Assembly: GCF_001435445.1 (NCBI RefSeq) | Contig: NZ_AZDH01000027.1 | Coordinates: 124,001 to 188,000 of the forward strand | Origin: Companilactobacillus kimchii DSM 13961 = JCM 10707 | Lineage (GTDB): Bacteria > Bacillota > Bacilli > Lactobacillales > Lactobacillaceae | Direction of reading: 5' to 3' | Length of the DNA: 64,000 bases | Part shown: piece by piece, positions 51,238 to 59,889 of the stretch | Position numbering within the stretch: position 1 is the stretch's first letter | Layout: each line of letters opens with the position of its first letter | The notes under the pieces: generated by a model | The model's database searches: none | Seen by the model: only the letters and a program-made list of their open reading frames with translations | Told to the model about the DNA's origin: nothing | Translations under genes and position numbers: made by a program

Positions 51238-52156
51238 TGTGCCCTCCTACAAATTTTATGATATTTTTCTCGATTGTTTTTTGATAATTATTATCATCAC
51301 CAATATTATACCAATCTACATCCATTTGATTACGGAAATATGTAAATTGTCGCTTGGCAAAATGACGAGAATTCTTTTTAATTTCATCTAGACAACTTTC
51401 TAAAGAGGCCTTTTGTTCAAAGTAGGGAAATAGCTCCTTGTAGCCAATGGCGTTCTTAGCCTGAACAAATGTCTCACGATGCTTAAAAACGTACTCAGCC
51501 TCATCTAATAGGCCCATCTCTACCATTTTATCAACACGTCGATTAATCCGTTCATACAGCTTAGGACGATCATCGGTTAAACCTATTAAATAAAAATTAG
51601 CCCATTTATTACCATTGTTTTGATCTGTTATTGATTTTCCGGTAGTACGAATTACTTCAATTGCTCGTATTAGTCTTCGAGAATTTTCAATATCAATTTT
51701 TTGATAAGCAATTGGATCTTCTGATTTTAAAATAGCTTGCAGCCTATCCACTCCATCATTCTTTTCGATTTCAAGCAATTCTTGACGTACTTCGTCATTT
51801 CCAGCAGAATTACCGCCCAAATTAAGATTATTTATCAGTGAACTCAAATAAAAGCCAGTCCCTCCAACAACAAATGGAATTTTTCCTTGTTCATTTAAAT
51901 CTGTAATTATCTTTTTGGCACGTTCTTGAAAATTTTTAACTGTATAACGTTGATCCGGATCACAAATATTAACCAAATGATGTGGTACAACCCTTAATTC
52001 AGCGGGTGAATCCTTGGCAGTACCAATATCCAAATGACGATATATTTGCATCGAATCACCAGAAATTATTTCACTTTGGAACTCTTGAGCTAATTTTAGA
52101 CCTAACGCACTTTTTCCTACAGCCGTTGGACCGACAATCGCTATAACTTTTTTCAA
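51230..52156 (-). CDS. miaA: tRNA dimethylallyltransferase
   Basis: MiaA adds dimethylallyl to A37 of tRNAs reading UNN codons. The 308-aa protein has the P-loop VGPTAVGKSALG near residue 8, ISGDSMQIYRHLDIGTAK and VVGGTGFYLSSLI. The start codon is TTG at 52156 with GGGG 8 nt upstream. First gene of miaA-ynbB. Confidence 0.95.
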   Translation of the reverse strand: MKKVIAIVGPTAVGKSALGLKLAQEFQSEIISGDSMQIYRHLDIGTAKDSPAELRVVPHHLVNICDPDQRYTVKNFQERAKKIITDLNEQGKIPFVVGGTGFYLSSLINNLNLGGNSAGNDEVRQELLEIEKNDGVDRLQAILKSEDPIAYQKIDIENSRRLIRAIEVIRTTGKSITDQNNGNKWANFYLIGLTDDRPKLYERINRRVDKMVEMGLLDEAEYVFKHRETFVQAKNAIGYKELFPYFEQKASLESCLDEIKKNSRHFAKRQFTYFRNQMDVDWYNIGDDNNYQKTIEKNIIKFVGGHND

Positions 52157-52242
52157 AAAATTACCCCACTTAATATAGTCTTTTATAGATATTTTAAAGG
52201 AAATAAGCCATAATGAGAACTAAAGACAGGAGGAATTATATT

Positions 52243-52437
52243 ATGGCAAAAAATCAAAAACACTTTCGTTTTGTTAAAGGCTTTCTTGTTGGTTCATTAA
52301 CAACAGCAACAGCCGTTTATGGTGCACTACATGCATTCAAGAAGAAGGTTATCGAACCTGAAAATGAAGAAAACGAACGAGTAGAAGAAAACCGCAGACG
52401 TGCTAACCGTAAGAGTCTTCAAGCACACCAAGGTTAA
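52243..52437 (+). CDS. DUF3042-type small membrane-associated protein
   Basis: This 64-aa protein has a basic start MAKNQKHFRFVKGF, one short hydrophobic segment (LVGSLTTATAVYGALHAF, about residues 15-32) and a charged tail (ENEENERVEENRRRANRK). This matches DUF3042, a Lactobacillales family of unknown function. AGGAGGAATT precedes the ATG. Divergent from miaA. Confidence 0.85.
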   Translation: MAKNQKHFRFVKGFLVGSLTTATAVYGALHAFKKKVIEPENEENERVEENRRRANRKSLQAHQG

Positions 52438-52455
52438 TTATCAATTTCAAATAAT

Positions 52456-52497
52456 AAAAAATGCTGTGTCAGAATTTTTTCTGCACAGCATTTTTTT
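52456..52497. terminator. Bidirectional terminator between DUF3042 and rhodanese genes
   Basis: AAAAAATGCTGTG/CACAGCATTTTTTT arms with flanking CAG/CTG pairs form the hairpin. The rhodanese stop (52496-52498) lies at its edge. Confidence 0.88.
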
Positions 52498-52903
52498 ATA
52501 GTTTAGTAGTCTTTTTAGTTTGACCTTCCCAATCGGAAAAGCGATCCTCTAACCACTTAACATCAGTAAAGCCCCACTTTTTTGTTAACTTGATAGCAGC
52601 ACGAACACAAATATTCTTACTATCTGCATATAAATATACAGGAAGATCTGGTCTCAATTCGCCCTCATTATACTTTAATTGCGTATAAGGAAGACTTCTA
52701 GCACCAAGGATATGTTTTGCATCGAATGCATTTTTTTCTCTCAAATCAACAATTTGAGCTTTTCTCATTGTCTTTTCAAAGGTTTTTTGATCAACTGAGC
52801 CACCCATTTGTCTGCCTTTATACCAATAATAAAGCCATGAGCCGACCCAATAGATGATAAATCCTATTACAATAACGTACAAAACTGCATTTAATACTTG
52901 CAT
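52496..52903 (-). CDS. Membrane-anchored rhodanese-like protein
   Basis: The roughly 135-aa protein has an N-terminal transmembrane helix (about residues 3-28, VLYVIVIGFIIYWVG) and a rhodanese domain with IVDLREKNAFDAKHILGARSLP and the active-site loop around the Cys in DSKNICVRAA. Sulfur-transfer activity is plausible but unproven. ATG 52903 has AGGGG 9 nt upstream; an in-frame GTG lies two codons earlier. It follows the glucokinase gene. Confidence 0.88.
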   Translation of the reverse strand: MQVLNAVLYVIVIGFIIYWVGSWLYYWYKGRQMGGSVDQKTFEKTMRKAQIVDLREKNAFDAKHILGARSLPYTQLKYNEGELRPDLPVYLYADSKNICVRAAIKLTKKWGFTDVKWLEDRFSDWEGQTKKTTKL

Positions 52904-52915
52904 TAACACAAACCC

Positions 52916-53878
52916 CTAACCAACTTTAATCAATGAAGCTGCACCGATAACACCTGCACCATTACCAAGACTAGCAAGTCTTAGTTCAGTTGAGTCCTTG
53001 ATTGTAGCAAATTCATTCTTACGCATAGCTTTATCCACTTTGTTTAGAAGGAATTCCCCAGCAGCAGAAACACCACCACCGATAACTACATACTTAGGAT
53101 TCAAGGTATTAGCAATATTACCTAGAACAAATCCAAGTGAATCACAAACATAATCGGCAACGATCAATGCTAGATCATCATCTTTTTTAGCTAAATCGAA
53201 AACATCTTTAGCAGAGATATCTTGACCGTCATCAAGCATAGCTTTCAATTCTGAATCTCCAGCGTATTCTGAAGCACGATCTCTAGCAACACGAACGATA
53301 CCTGTAGCAGAAGCGATTGTTTCTAGACAACCTTTCTTACCACATGTACACATGAAGCCATTAGGATCAACGGTAACGTGACCGATTTCACCTGCTGCAC
53401 CATTAGCACCTTGTAGTAATTGGCCATTAGCGATGATACCACCACCAACACCTGTACCAAGGGTTACGAAGACAACGTCTTTGGCGTTGTTACCAGCACC
53501 CTGCCATCTTTCACCAAGTGCTGCAACGTTAGCATCATTTTCAATAGTTACAGGAAGGCCTGTTCCCTTTTCAATGTCACGTACTGGATAAACCTCGTTA
53601 GTCCAGTTAAGGTTGTATGCACCTTTAATTGTTCCTTTTTCATGATCAATAGTACCAGGTGAACCCAAACCAATTCCATCAAATTGGTCAGCGCTCATAC
53701 CATACATATCAAGATGATGGTTAATTGAATCAATGATATCAGGAATAATCAATTGTCCGTCAGATAGAATATTTGTTTCAATACTCCATTTTTGTTGAAT
53801 CTCACCTTTTTCAGTAAGAATAGCAAATTTAATTGTTGTACCACCAAGGTCAACACCGATTAACTTTTTGTCTGTCAC
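52916..53878 (-). CDS. glcK: ROK-family glucokinase
   Basis: The enzyme phosphorylates glucose in the cytosol. The 320-aa ROK protein has GVDLGGTTIKFAIL (phosphate loop), ENDANVAALGERWQG, GTGVGGGII, and the zinc motif CTCGKKGCLE near residue 178. Its ATG overlaps the yqgQ stop by 4 nt. The rhomboid-yqgQ-glcK order is conserved in Firmicutes. Confidence 0.95.
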   Translation of the reverse strand: MTDKKLIGVDLGGTTIKFAILTEKGEIQQKWSIETNILSDGQLIIPDIIDSINHHLDMYGMSADQFDGIGLGSPGTIDHEKGTIKGAYNLNWTNEVYPVRDIEKGTGLPVTIENDANVAALGERWQGAGNNAKDVVFVTLGTGVGGGIIANGQLLQGANGAAGEIGHVTVDPNGFMCTCGKKGCLETIASATGIVRVARDRASEYAGDSELKAMLDDGQDISAKDVFDLAKKDDDLALIVADYVCDSLGFVLGNIANTLNPKYVVIGGGVSAAGEFLLNKVDKAMRKNEFATIKDSTELRLASLGNGAGVIGAASLIKVG

Positions 53879-54105
53879 TTTGATCTGTCCTTTTCTTTCT
53901 CTTCTTCTATTCTATGCTCCCGTTTTAAGACCAATTGAGCATTGATGAAGGTCTTTTTGTCGATCATTTGACTCTCATATAAACGCTTAACCTCAATAAA
54001 CATAAGCTCTATATCCCACATTCTTTTACCAACGTGAACAAAAGTGCCATATCTTTTCAAAAGTTGCTGAACGTCATAGAGAGTTCTAAAACTCATCTCA
54101 TCCAT
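53875..54105 (-). CDS. yqgQ: YqgQ-family (DUF910) protein
   Basis: This 76-aa helical protein has the family core YDVQQLLKRYGTFVHVGKRMWD and a Lys/Glu-rich tail. Function is unknown; always seen near glucokinase. It overlaps the rhomboid gene by 8 nt and glcK by 4 nt. Confidence 0.9.
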   Translation of the reverse strand: MDEMSFRTLYDVQQLLKRYGTFVHVGKRMWDIELMFIEVKRLYESQMIDKKTFINAQLVLKREHRIEEEKEKDRSK

Positions 54106-54769
54106 AAACTATCATACCTTTTGTATACATAAAGTAAGAAATTATAACTAAAACAATCAGAGATAATATCCTATAAACCATCTTAGGACGCTGAATACTG
54201 GGTAATCCTAAAGTATAACCCAAGAATAATCCCCCAAGCGCGCCACCAAGGTGCCCCCAAATATTAATACTAGGCATTAACAAGTCCAAAAGTAAGTTAA
54301 CGACGATCAAGCCTAGAAAACTCTTACCAATTTCAGTCATAAACTTATTTTCACGATATATAAATCCCAAAGCTAAGAAGGCTGCAAAGAGACCAAATAT
54401 CGAAGTACTAGCACCCACTGAAATTGCATTATCGCTTCCAAAAGCAAAACTTGCTAAATTACCAGTGATACCACTTAAAAGGTAAATTGTTAAAAAGCGC
54501 CAATGACCTATCATGGGCTCTAATATTTGACCAACATATAACAGTGTAAACCCATTCATGAAAATATGGAAGACACTTAAGTGTAAAAATATTGGTGTAA
54601 TCAAACGCCACCAGTCACCAGTCTGAATACTTACATTTGTCATGGCACCCATTGTCATCAAAGTATTACTGTTCTGTGAGCCTCCAGCCAGAACTTCAAC
54701 TAGATAAACTCCAATAGTCAATACCAAAAGGGTCCATGTCACATACGCATTACTCTGTCGATTAAACAT
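54098..54769 (-). CDS. Rhomboid family intramembrane serine protease
   Basis: The 223-aa polytopic membrane protein has about six helices. The catalytic Ser lies in SVGASTSIFGLFAA, where rhomboids usually have GxSG; here the core reads GAST. The His lies in NIWGHLGGALGGLFLG. HIFMNGFTLLYVG is the conserved HxxxN region. Resembles GluP/YqgP. Confidence 0.9.
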   Translation of the reverse strand: MFNRQSNAYVTWTLLVLTIGVYLVEVLAGGSQNSNTLMTMGAMTNVSIQTGDWWRLITPIFLHLSVFHIFMNGFTLLYVGQILEPMIGHWRFLTIYLLSGITGNLASFAFGSDNAISVGASTSIFGLFAAFLALGFIYRENKFMTEIGKSFLGLIVVNLLLDLLMPSINIWGHLGGALGGLFLGYTLGLPSIQRPKMVYRILSLIVLVIISYFMYTKGMIVYG

Positions 54770-55334
54770 TTTGTTGGTCCTTATCTGTCTTGGCCAAAAT
54801 AATTTTATCCACCGGTTTATCTAGTACATAAATTGGCCATTGAGCTTCTTCATAATATTGTTGTGAAGAAGCTAAAGAGATAGTTTTAGTTGGATACTTG
54901 GCCAGATATCTGTCAAAATACCCTGCGCCGAATCCTAAACGATTATGCCTATCCTTCGAAAAAGCTAAGCCTGGAACGATTAGAAGATCAGGAGGATCCA
55001 TTAAATTATTTTCATAATTCTTTGGTTCACGAACTCCAAATGGACTTTCTTCTATTTCAGTGTCTTTCGTATACTTAACGAAAGTCATTGAATGATCAGC
55101 AAAAGTCTTTGGAATATAAACTTCCTTGCCCATTTCCCAACATTGATTAATGATTGGGAACGTCGGAATCTCATCATTCATACTCAGAGTAATTCCAACA
55201 CTTGGTGCATTTTGAAAATCTAAATCATTAAAAAGCTGAAAATAAATATTATTGATCTCTTTTTGTGCCTTAGCAGATTTCATAAAAGCACTAACTAAAT
55301 CAATTTGCTTCTTTCTAAAGCTTACTTTATCCAA
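54762..55334 (-). CDS. 5-formyltetrahydrofolate cyclo-ligase
   Basis: The enzyme converts 5-formyl-THF to 5,10-methenyl-THF with ATP. The 190-aa protein has FRKKQIDLVSAF at the start and the ATP/Mg motif RLGFGAGYFDRYLAKY near residue 145. The start codon is TTG at 55334. It overlaps the rhomboid gene by 8 nt. Confidence 0.93.
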   Translation of the reverse strand: MDKVSFRKKQIDLVSAFMKSAKAQKEINNIYFQLFNDLDFQNAPSVGITLSMNDEIPTFPIINQCWEMGKEVYIPKTFADHSMTFVKYTKDTEIEESPFGVREPKNYENNLMDPPDLLIVPGLAFSKDRHNRLGFGAGYFDRYLAKYPTKTISLASSQQYYEEAQWPIYVLDKPVDKIILAKTDKDQQNV

Positions 55335-55355
55335 CTAATCACTCCCAATCCTAGT

Positions 55356-55390
55356 AAAAAAAAACAACAGGGATTTTAACCTGTTGTTTA
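55356..55390 (-). terminator. rpmG terminator
   Basis: ACAACAGG/CCTGTTGT arms are followed by a nine-T run on the minus strand. The rpmG stop (55388-55390) sits at the edge of the stem. Confidence 0.88.
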
Positions 55391-55537
55391 TTTTGTTTCA
55401 CGATGCAATGTAACAGTACGTTCGCGTGGACAATATTTCTTAAGTTCAAGGCGATCAGGATTGTTACGTTTGCTCTTGTTTGTTAGATATGTACGTTCAT
55501 GACATGAAGTACATTCCATTGTTATGTTTACTCTCAT
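55388..55537 (-). CDS. rpmG: 50S ribosomal protein L33
   Basis: This 49-aa L33 reads [19 protein letters not shown]..., ending VTLHRETK. It keeps the CxxC pair (CTSC) but has a single Cys in KKYCPRE, so the zinc ribbon is incomplete. The small gene is preceded by GGATG-type sequence and its own intergenic region. It lies between the PBP gene and the cyclo-ligase gene. Confidence 0.95.
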   Translation of the reverse strand: MRVNITMECTSCHERTYLTNKSKRNNPDRLELKKYCPRERTVTLHRETK

Positions 55538-55626
55538 CTTTGGAACATCCTTTCATAAATACTTAACTAAATTCAACTAATTAAATATATCATTTTTCAC
55601 GGTATTTTAAAAGGTTAAATCAGGAT

Positions 55627-57735
55627 TTATTTCTGTCCTGTCATCTTATAGTAATCCGTATATATCTGTTTTGCAAGTAATTGTGGGTATGATCCACTTT
55701 CACTAGTCAAGTTAGGGAACACAATAGCCATCGCAATATTAGGGTCACTATAAGGTCCAAAACTGACTAAACTAGTTGTAATAGTTTCAGGAGGATCACT
55801 ACTTGGATTATCAGGGTCATAGTAGAATGACTGAGCAGTACCAGTCTTAGCGGCTACAGCTGGCTTAATATCGGCCAAACGAGTAGCAGTAGTCCAATAA
55901 CCACTACCATGAACAGCAGCGTACATACCTCGCTTGACAACGTCTAATTCATCATTAGTGAATCCAACTTTGTTCAAAACTTTAGGTTGTGTAACTGAAG
56001 TCAATGCACCCTTGGTACCGTCATCTTTAGTCTTTTGAATTGATTGTACAATGTATGGTTTCATTCTATAACCACCATTAGCAATAGTTGAAATATACTG
56101 AGCCATTTCAATTAAAGTATAGGCGTCGTAGTTTCCATAGGACAAATCCAGTGCAGAACCTGTTTTCAATTCGCCAGCACTATTCAATGTGGCACCTTCG
56201 ATACCCTTTGTTTCACCAGAAATATCTATACCAGTTTTCACACCTAATCCAAACTGATTGAAATAACCTCTCAATTTAGAGAAGATATCTGAATCCATTC
56301 TAATATGAGTATTTGGCGTATAGTCAGCATTAGCTTCCTTCATTGCCAAAGCCATCATGTACTCATTAGATGAGAATTGAAGAGCTTGTACAGCACTCAA
56401 GCTACTGAAAGTACCGATTGGGTAAACTGACTTCTTAACTGGGGTACCTGGTAGATAAATCGGTTCATCAGCCAAAGTATTATTAGATGGTGAAATAACT
56501 CCATCCATCATGGCACCTAAAACGGTTGCACCTTTAACAGCAGAACCCATTACGAAGGTACGATTGATAACACCTAAAGCATCTTCACTAGTTTTACCAG
56601 TCTTTGTATTATTGTGAACCCCGGCCATAGCTAAGATAGCTCCAGTCTTAGGATTCATGGCAACGACATAAGCACCATCAGAATACTGAGTAATACCAGC
56701 TGCCTTAGCAGCACTATATTGTGTATTCAAAGCATCTTGTACTTTCTTTTGGAAAGATGAATCAATGGTCAAATTAAGGTTTCCACCCTTTTGACCCTTG
56801 TAAACAACCTTACTCTTCTTAATCTGGTTATTAGAGCCAACTTGTACTTCACGTTTACTCTTAGTACCAGAAAGAATTGATTCATAGCTCTTTTCCAAGT
56901 AACTTGTACCAACACGGTCATTACGAGAATAACCAGATGCCAACATAGTATTTAACTCATCATCAGGAATACCTTGTTGTTCAGTCGAAACACCACCGAT
57001 AATACTTTCGATGGATGTTCCTTGTGGATAGTCACGTTCCCAGTTACTACCAATACTAATTCCAGGTAATTCGGTTAAATGTTCACTGACTTCGGCAATC
57101 TCTTTAGCAGTTAAATCTTTATCTTTTAAAAAGACCGTAGAAAGTGAATAGGCTGAACTCATTTTCTTAAATAAAGTGGCCCTTTGAAGGTCTTTATCAT
57201 TCAAATGAATACCTTGTTGTTCAACATATTTAACTTCATTTGCATAAATTTTAGTAGATGTTAATGCATCACCACTCGAATTAACACGGTATGATTTAGG
57301 CATTTGCTTAATAACCTTGGCTGATTTACCTGGTGCTGAAAGAATATAATCAGCTTTATCACGGCTAGTTAAATTAGTTTTCTCAACGGTTAAATATTTA
57401 GTTAGTCTGTTAACGATTTGATAGATATCTGTCGACTTAACACTGCCACTCTTTGTATAAGTAATAGCATTTTGTGTTGAGTTACCCACCAATAGTCTAC
57501 CTTTAGAATCATAGATCATTCCACGAGGTACACTGCCTGTCATTACTGTCTTGTCTGTTCGGTTAACTTCGGCTTGAAATTTACCACCATAAACGATTTG
57601 TAAATATGCAAGTTGTCCAACTAACATGGCAAATAGAACAAAGACAATAAAAAAAAGCAGGTTTAGACGAAATGGAATAGTAGACTTCGCTTGACTACCT
57701 GTTCTTTTCTTTAATATATCAAGTATTCTTCTCAT
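55627..57735 (-). CDS. Class B penicillin-binding protein (PBP2-type transpeptidase)
   Basis: The protein cross-links peptidoglycan outside the cell. The roughly 702-aa protein has an N-terminal membrane anchor (about residues 25-48, LLFFIVFVLFAMLVGQLAY), the dimerisation/pedestal region with SVPRGMIYDSKGRLL, and a transpeptidase domain with SxxK in GSAVKGATV, SxN in FSSNEYM and KTGT in AAKTGTAQ. ATG 57735 follows AAGGA; an in-frame TTG four codons upstream is the alternative. It resembles PBP2A/PbpA-type elongation enzymes. Confidence 0.93.
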   Translation of the reverse strand: MRRILDILKKRTGSQAKSTIPFRLNLLFFIVFVLFAMLVGQLAYLQIVYGGKFQAEVNRTDKTVMTGSVPRGMIYDSKGRLLVGNSTQNAITYTKSGSVKSTDIYQIVNRLTKYLTVEKTNLTSRDKADYILSAPGKSAKVIKQMPKSYRVNSSGDALTSTKIYANEVKYVEQQGIHLNDKDLQRATLFKKMSSAYSLSTVFLKDKDLTAKEIAEVSEHLTELPGISIGSNWERDYPQGTSIESIIGGVSTEQQGIPDDELNTMLASGYSRNDRVGTSYLEKSYESILSGTKSKREVQVGSNNQIKKSKVVYKGQKGGNLNLTIDSSFQKKVQDALNTQYSAAKAAGITQYSDGAYVVAMNPKTGAILAMAGVHNNTKTGKTSEDALGVINRTFVMGSAVKGATVLGAMMDGVISPSNNTLADEPIYLPGTPVKKSVYPIGTFSSLSAVQALQFSSNEYMMALAMKEANADYTPNTHIRMDSDIFSKLRGYFNQFGLGVKTGIDISGETKGIEGATLNSAGELKTGSALDLSYGNYDAYTLIEMAQYISTIANGGYRMKPYIVQSIQKTKDDGTKGALTSVTQPKVLNKVGFTNDELDVVKRGMYAAVHGSGYWTTATRLADIKPAVAAKTGTAQSFYYDPDNPSSDPPETITTSLVSFGPYSDPNIAMAIVFPNLTSESGSYPQLLAKQIYTDYYKMTGQK

Positions 57736-57759
57736 ATTATCCTTCAAAAAAGCGAATAG

Positions 57760-58056
57760 TTATTCATTAGATTTAAAAATATATTTCGGTCCATCTAGTT
57801 TAGGATCATATTCAACCAACAGATCATATCTGGCAAAAAACCAAGTATCACTGTCAGTAATAAAATATGTAATTCCATCAACTACAGTACTAGACTCTGG
57901 ATCAACTGGTTTCTCTTTTCGCATAGCAATTGAAAAACCATCATGAACCATTGTCTTACCATATACTTTACCATAGAAATGGATTCCATCCCCAGGAACC
58001 AAATCAAGTTCCTCACGGAACCATTTAGAAGCTTCATCAGTTATTTCAATTTTCAT
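57760..58056 (-). CDS. HesB/YneR-like protein
   Basis: This 98-aa protein starts MKIEITDEASKWFREEL and contains VPGDGIHFYGKVYG and WFFARYDLLVEYDPKLDGP. The fold is of the HesB/IscA type but the cluster-binding cysteines are absent, as in the YneR subfamily. Function is unknown. ATG 58056 has GAGGTGA upstream. Confidence 0.85.
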   Translation of the reverse strand: MKIEITDEASKWFREELDLVPGDGIHFYGKVYGKTMVHDGFSIAMRKEKPVDPESSTVVDGITYFITDSDTWFFARYDLLVEYDPKLDGPKYIFKSNE

Positions 58057-58106
58057 TATTGTCACCTCAATATTTTATAAGGTAAACATACCAGAAAACG
58101 TCTTCA

Positions 58107-58583
58107 CTAAGCAACTTCTACGGACTTAACAGTCAAATCGTAACTGCCAACAGGAGTATCAACAGTAACAACATCACCTGTATGCTTACCTAATAAGGCC
58201 TTAGCAATTGGTGAATCATTTGAAATCTTACCACTGTCAGGATCTGATTCGGCAGCACCAACAATTGTGTAAACATCAGGTTCCTCGCCGTCTTCTTGAA
58301 CAGTAACTTTTTTACCAATAGAGATTTCATCACTAGCAACTTCATCAGTATCAATGACATTAGCATATTGTAGCATTTCGATAATTTGTGAAATACGTGA
58401 TTCAACAACACTTTGTTCATCTTTAGCAGAAGTATATTCAGAATTTTCAGATAAATCGCCAAAACTTCTAGCAATCTTAATTCTGTTAATTACTTCCGGA
58501 CGTTTAACCTTCTTTAAATTCTCCAATTCTTCTTCAAGCTTTTTCTTACCTTCAGCTGTCATAGGGTAACTTTTATCTGCCAT
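58107..58583 (-). CDS. greA: Transcription elongation factor GreA
   Basis: GreA stimulates RNA cleavage by backtracked polymerase. The 158-aa protein has the N-terminal coiled coil [19 protein letters not shown] with [15 protein letters not shown] at the tip (acidic residues) and the C-terminal FKBP-like domain ([17 protein letters not shown]). It lies downstream of mltG. Confidence 0.96.
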   Translation of the reverse strand: MADKSYPMTAEGKKKLEEELENLKKVKRPEVINRIKIARSFGDLSENSEYTSAKDEQSVVESRISQIIEMLQYANVIDTDEVASDEISIGKKVTVQEDGEEPDVYTIVGAAESDPDSGKISNDSPIAKALLGKHTGDVVTVDTPVGSYDLTVKSVEVA

Positions 58584-58632
58584 TTTATAACTTCCTCATT
58601 TCTAAAAAATCATTTATTAATATTCTAATTTT

Positions 58633-58669
58633 AAAATGTCATCTAATCAACCATGATTAGATGACATTT
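58633..58669 (-). terminator. Hairpin between mltG and greA
   Basis: A 15-bp perfect stem (AAATGTCATCTAATC/GATTAGATGACATTT) is followed by only a short T-run, so it may be a partial terminator for mltG. Confidence 0.75.
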
Positions 58670-58687
58670 CTTAATTCACTATAAATA

Positions 58688-59836
58688 CTACTGGTTAAGA
58701 GCAGCAACTTTACTATCATGTTCTTCACGTGTACGTGAATAATATACCTTACCACTCTTCAAATCTGCAACAAAGTAGAGATAATTTTGATCTCTGTCAG
58801 TTGGATTCAAGACGGATTCTATTGACTGAATACTTGGAGTATTGAATGGTCCAGGACCATAGCCAGTATTCTTATACAAGTTATATGGTGAATTTACTCT
58901 AACATCTTTGTATGTAAGTTTAGTCTTGTGTGTATTCAAAGCATACATAACAGAAATATCAGATTGTATAGGCATATCGACGTCTAAACGGTTAAAGAAG
59001 ACACCAGCAATCTTTCCACGATCTGCCTTTGTAACACCTTCACGTTCAACCAATGATGCCAAGGTTAGAACTTCTTGAACAGAATAACCCTTCTCTTTAA
59101 TCGTCGAGAAGTATGGCTGTAGCATATCATTATCCTTTTCAACCATTTGTCCAACTAATTGTTTCAGGCTTAATCCCTTATAAACACTGTATGTAGCTGG
59201 GAACAAATAACCTTCAAGATGATATCTAACATTCTTTCTGGACATTGTTGAATTTAGCAATTGTGGATATTTCTTTTGAAGTTGTTTCATGAATTTTTCA
59301 TCCTTCATCAACTTCAAGAAATCCTTTTTCGTAAAACTAGTACTCTTCTGAATTTGATCACCAATCTGATCAATTGTAACACCTTCACGGACTAGCACAG
59401 TATCTTTAGCTGTTCCGGTCGGTTGAGCACTTCCACCCTTTTGCAATTGTTTAACAATAGAATTCATATCCATTGATTGCTTGAAAGTATAATATCCCGC
59501 TTGAAAATCATTATAGTTTTGAGCCTTTATATAGAAATTAAAGACTGTCGCACTCTTGATAATCTTGTCCTTTTCAAGTGTTTTGGCAATTTCTTTACTT
59601 GATGAACCAACAGGAATATTAACGACAATATCATCTTTACTATTCGCATTGTATGGTTGCAATGAACTGTTTACATAATTGAAGCCAATAATAGCAACAA
59701 CAACTGCTAAAACAGCAATCACGCCAACAATCCAATAGGCAATATGATTAGCTACGGACCGTTCCTCAGCACGTGTTTTCATTTTATCAGTTGATTCTTG
59801 CTTTAATGCTTCTTTTTTTTCGTCCTTCTGGCTCAA
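58688..59836 (-). CDS. mltG: Endolytic murein transglycosylase MltG
   Basis: MltG cleaves nascent glycan strands at the membrane. The 382-aa protein has a charged N-terminus, one transmembrane helix (about residues 30-52, IVGVIAVLAVVVAIIGF), a LysM-like part and the YceG domain with the catalytic Glu in LASLVEREG and the GYGPGPFNTPS segment. The start is TTG at 59836 after GGGAGG. Confidence 0.93.
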   Translation of the reverse strand: MSQKDEKKEALKQESTDKMKTRAEERSVANHIAYWIVGVIAVLAVVVAIIGFNYVNSSLQPYNANSKDDIVVNIPVGSSSKEIAKTLEKDKIIKSATVFNFYIKAQNYNDFQAGYYTFKQSMDMNSIVKQLQKGGSAQPTGTAKDTVLVREGVTIDQIGDQIQKSTSFTKKDFLKLMKDEKFMKQLQKKYPQLLNSTMSRKNVRYHLEGYLFPATYSVYKGLSLKQLVGQMVEKDNDMLQPYFSTIKEKGYSVQEVLTLASLVEREGVTKADRGKIAGVFFNRLDVDMPIQSDISVMYALNTHKTKLTYKDVRVNSPYNLYKNTGYGPGPFNTPSIQSIESVLNPTDRDQNYLYFVADLKSGKVYYSRTREEHDSKVAALNQ

Positions 59837-59889
59837 GACACAGCCTCCCGAGTTAATTTATTAGAATTATACCATTAGTTCCGGAATAA

